Source: Rotaria sordida (Eukaryota; Rotifera; Eurotatoria; Philodinida; Philodinidae). Taken from it: DNA of 64,000 nt. Below are positions 62,235 to 64,000 of the stretch, piece after piece; within the stretch, counting starts at the first letter, position 1; every line of letters begins with the position of its first letter. The stretch lies in NCBI GenBank assembly GCA_905250125.1, contig CAJNOL010000655.1, positions 2,348 to 66,347 of the forward strand, in the 5' to 3' direction. A model generated the notes under the pieces. It made no database searches. It had not been told where the DNA came from and worked only from the letters and a program-made list of their open reading frames with translations. Position numbers and translations under genes: made by a program.

Positions 62235-63840
62235 TTATTTTATTGACCAATCAAGTGTTGAAACTGTTGTTTCATCCCAAGCTATTCGAACTGCTTTATC
62301 TCCGTAGCGCTAGAAAAAAAAACCATAATAAATAATCATTACAAAAAAAATAAAACAGAATCTCCTCCAAAATAAAATTCATAACATACTCGATCAACAT
62401 AAATCATAAGTTTATCAAGTTTATTTGATAAACGTTTAACTGGATCAATCTTTTCATCAATCATAATTACATTTGGTTTTGTATTAATTGTCACTATATT
62501 TAAGCTTTCTTCGTTGTTTCCTAAAATAATTTAATTAATAAAAAATAAAATAAAATAAAATAATTAAAATCTTAAACAAACAACTTACCACACCATTGTT
62601 GAATTTTTTTAAAAATATTTATAAATAAATCTTGATCATCATGATCAACTGTATGAACATAATCTCGAATAGCACGAAAATTATCATTAACTATTGATAC
62701 AAACATATTAATACAAACAAAAACAACAAATAAAATAAATAATGTAAAATAAAGTGGACCCAAATATGGTGCTGCTTGTGTAATTTCACTTGCATCAAAT
62801 TTTAATAAAAGCATTTCAAATAACATTTGTGCCGTACTTAATAAACTTGAACATTCCCAAATTAATGAAACAAATTGTAAATAAAATAATGTAAGAAATG
62901 CCGTAAATAAAATTGAAAACATAAATGAAAATGATATTAATTCTCGAGCTGAACGTCTTAATGTACCAGATAAAAGTGCTAAACGTCGATTATAACGACA
63001 TAAACGTAAAAATTTTAATGTACCAAAAAAACAACAAAAAGCAAGTAAAAATGAAAATATATCATTTATATATGCTAATAATTGAAAATTTAAATAAATA
63101 TCACCATGTGTTTCACGAAATAAACGTGTTATGCGTGCTGCTTCATTTACTCGCCATATATGTATACCAACACTTGTCCATGAACAAACAATAATACCAA
63201 TTTCAATGTATGACCATATATGACGAAAATATAATTTTTTAAGACAAATAAATGTATAAATTTCTACGATCATGAAATAAATAATAAATGTTAAATAAAT
63301 AAATGCACAAGCTATTTGAAATTTAGATTTAAAACCTAAATAGAAAAAAGAAAATCTAAAGATAATATGAATTTTTCAATAAAAATTAAAATCATTAACC
63401 ATCAACACTTAATGGATCAAAACGTGCATTAAAAAAAATACCACTACTTGACAATATTTCAATAATCATAACTGCAGATGTAAATGTTGGTATACTTGGA
63501 TTATATAAATTCATTTGAATAATAACAGCTCTTGTTTGTTTATCAATCCATTCTAATTGATGAAGTTCAGAAAGATCATTATATAGTTCAGATAATGAAC
63601 CACGAAATTCATACACATAACCACCACTTCTATATGTACCATGCTCTCCTATATAAATATATGTATCAAGTTGTTCACTTGTTTGATAAATAAATGCTTG
63701 ATTTATTAATCTACTATAATTTTGTGTTGTATTTTTAGTCCATCCAGGTGAAAATGAACCTTTTTCTTCACTCGATGCACTATAGGCATCATAACAATGC
63801 CCTATCAAACCTCGAATATACGATTTTACTCGACAGGTAT
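62235..63840 (-). CDS. Polycystin family channel protein, 3' part (5' end outside window)
   Basis: Four 3' exons on the minus strand: 63840-63400, 63335-62589, 62520-62390 and 62309-62235, stop TAA at 62235-62237. They encode the last roughly 460 residues. The first has the end of the polycystin extracellular TOP domain: GYVYEFRGSLSELYNDLSEL, then WIDKQTRAVIIQMNLYNPSI. The next carries membrane segments S2 to S6, with pore-region sequence MLLLKFDASEITQAAPYLGP and S6 FVVFVCINMFVSIVNDNF. The last two encode a charged cytoplasmic tail with no EF-hand or long coiled coil visible. The TOP/pore pattern resembles the PKD1-like/PKDREJ branch more than PKD2, but the diagnostic N-terminal part is not in view. 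Polycystins form cation channels or sensors, often in cilia. The 5' exons must lie beyond 64000. Confidence 0.85.
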
Positions 63841-64000
63841 CTAAAAACCAAAAAAAAAAATAGTTAAGATTTTCAAGTCTAATAGACAATGTCAATGAAG
63901 ATTCAATAAGTTTAATTTATCAAGAAACAAAAAAAATCTTTTGTGCTATTATTATATTTTATCTTAAACTTGTTTCAATATTTTGTTCAAATTCTTGAAA
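63841..64000. other. Window edge, probably polycystin intron
   Basis: AT-rich, with no open frame joining the TOP-domain exon; most likely an intron of the minus-strand polycystin gene. Confidence 0.5.

Noticed and set aside
62925-63194. 89-codon plus-strand frame
   Set aside because: It is the antisense shadow of the polycystin membrane exon.
1-64000. tRNA, rRNA or CRISPR features
   Set aside because: By eye I saw no cloverleaf with matching A and B boxes, no rRNA and no regularly spaced direct repeats. A TTCGATCCC plus TCGAATCC patch near 1777 is not a tRNA T-arm in context.

Overview
The window is nuclear DNA from a compact, very AT-rich metazoan genome. Genes are short, with mostly 45-100 bp GT-AG introns and strongly A/T-ending codons. 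A SIX1/2 homeobox gene, an RD3-family gene, a polycystin and a BIG-type Arf-GEF require an animal. The AT richness, tiny introns, and a 3' splice-site-like AG just upstream of most start codons suggest a rotifer, most likely a bdelloid of the Rotaria type. That identification is an inference, not proven by the window.

Layout. 1-9.9 kb is gene-poor: a foldback repeat, a decayed coding-like stretch, a rearranged mariner transposon, three more foldback repeats and a few doubtful small ORFs. 9.9-12.6 kb holds clathrin light chain (2 exons, +) and a TACO1/YebC-family gene (6 exons, +). 12.6-21.9 kb holds two copies of one long foldback family, another foldback family and a single-exon RD3-domain gene (-). 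21.9-23.2 kb is a three-exon SIX1/2 homeobox gene (-) with one GC-AG intron. 23.2-31.2 kb is intergenic, with microsatellites and one decayed gene. 31.3-46.0 kb is a complete 35-exon BIG1/2 Arf-GEF (-); one of its introns contains an opposite-strand two-exon gene, whose own intron holds a hAT-like MITE inserted in a foldback. 46-57 kb holds KXD1 (BORC subunit, +), a probable tail-anchored RING protein (+) and an unrecognised single-pass membrane protein (+). 57.2-60.6 kb is an 8-exon HGSNAT-type lysosomal acetyltransferase (+). 62.2-63.8 kb is the 3' part of a polycystin channel gene (-) running off the right edge.

The recognisable genes are ordinary housekeeping, trafficking and developmental genes with no operon-like relation. 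Three act in vesicle traffic or lysosome biology (clathrin light chain, BIG Arf-GEF, KXD1) and HGSNAT is lysosomal, but I see no sign of co-regulation beyond shared orientation.

The most unusual property is the density of imperfect palindromes (foldback elements): at least thirteen, in several families, lie between genes and inside introns. Two families are present more than once, and one has arms that share a coding-like IPFD motif. Exon boundaries were placed by hand from splice consensus and family homology; for each complete multi-exon gene the summed exon length is a multiple of three.
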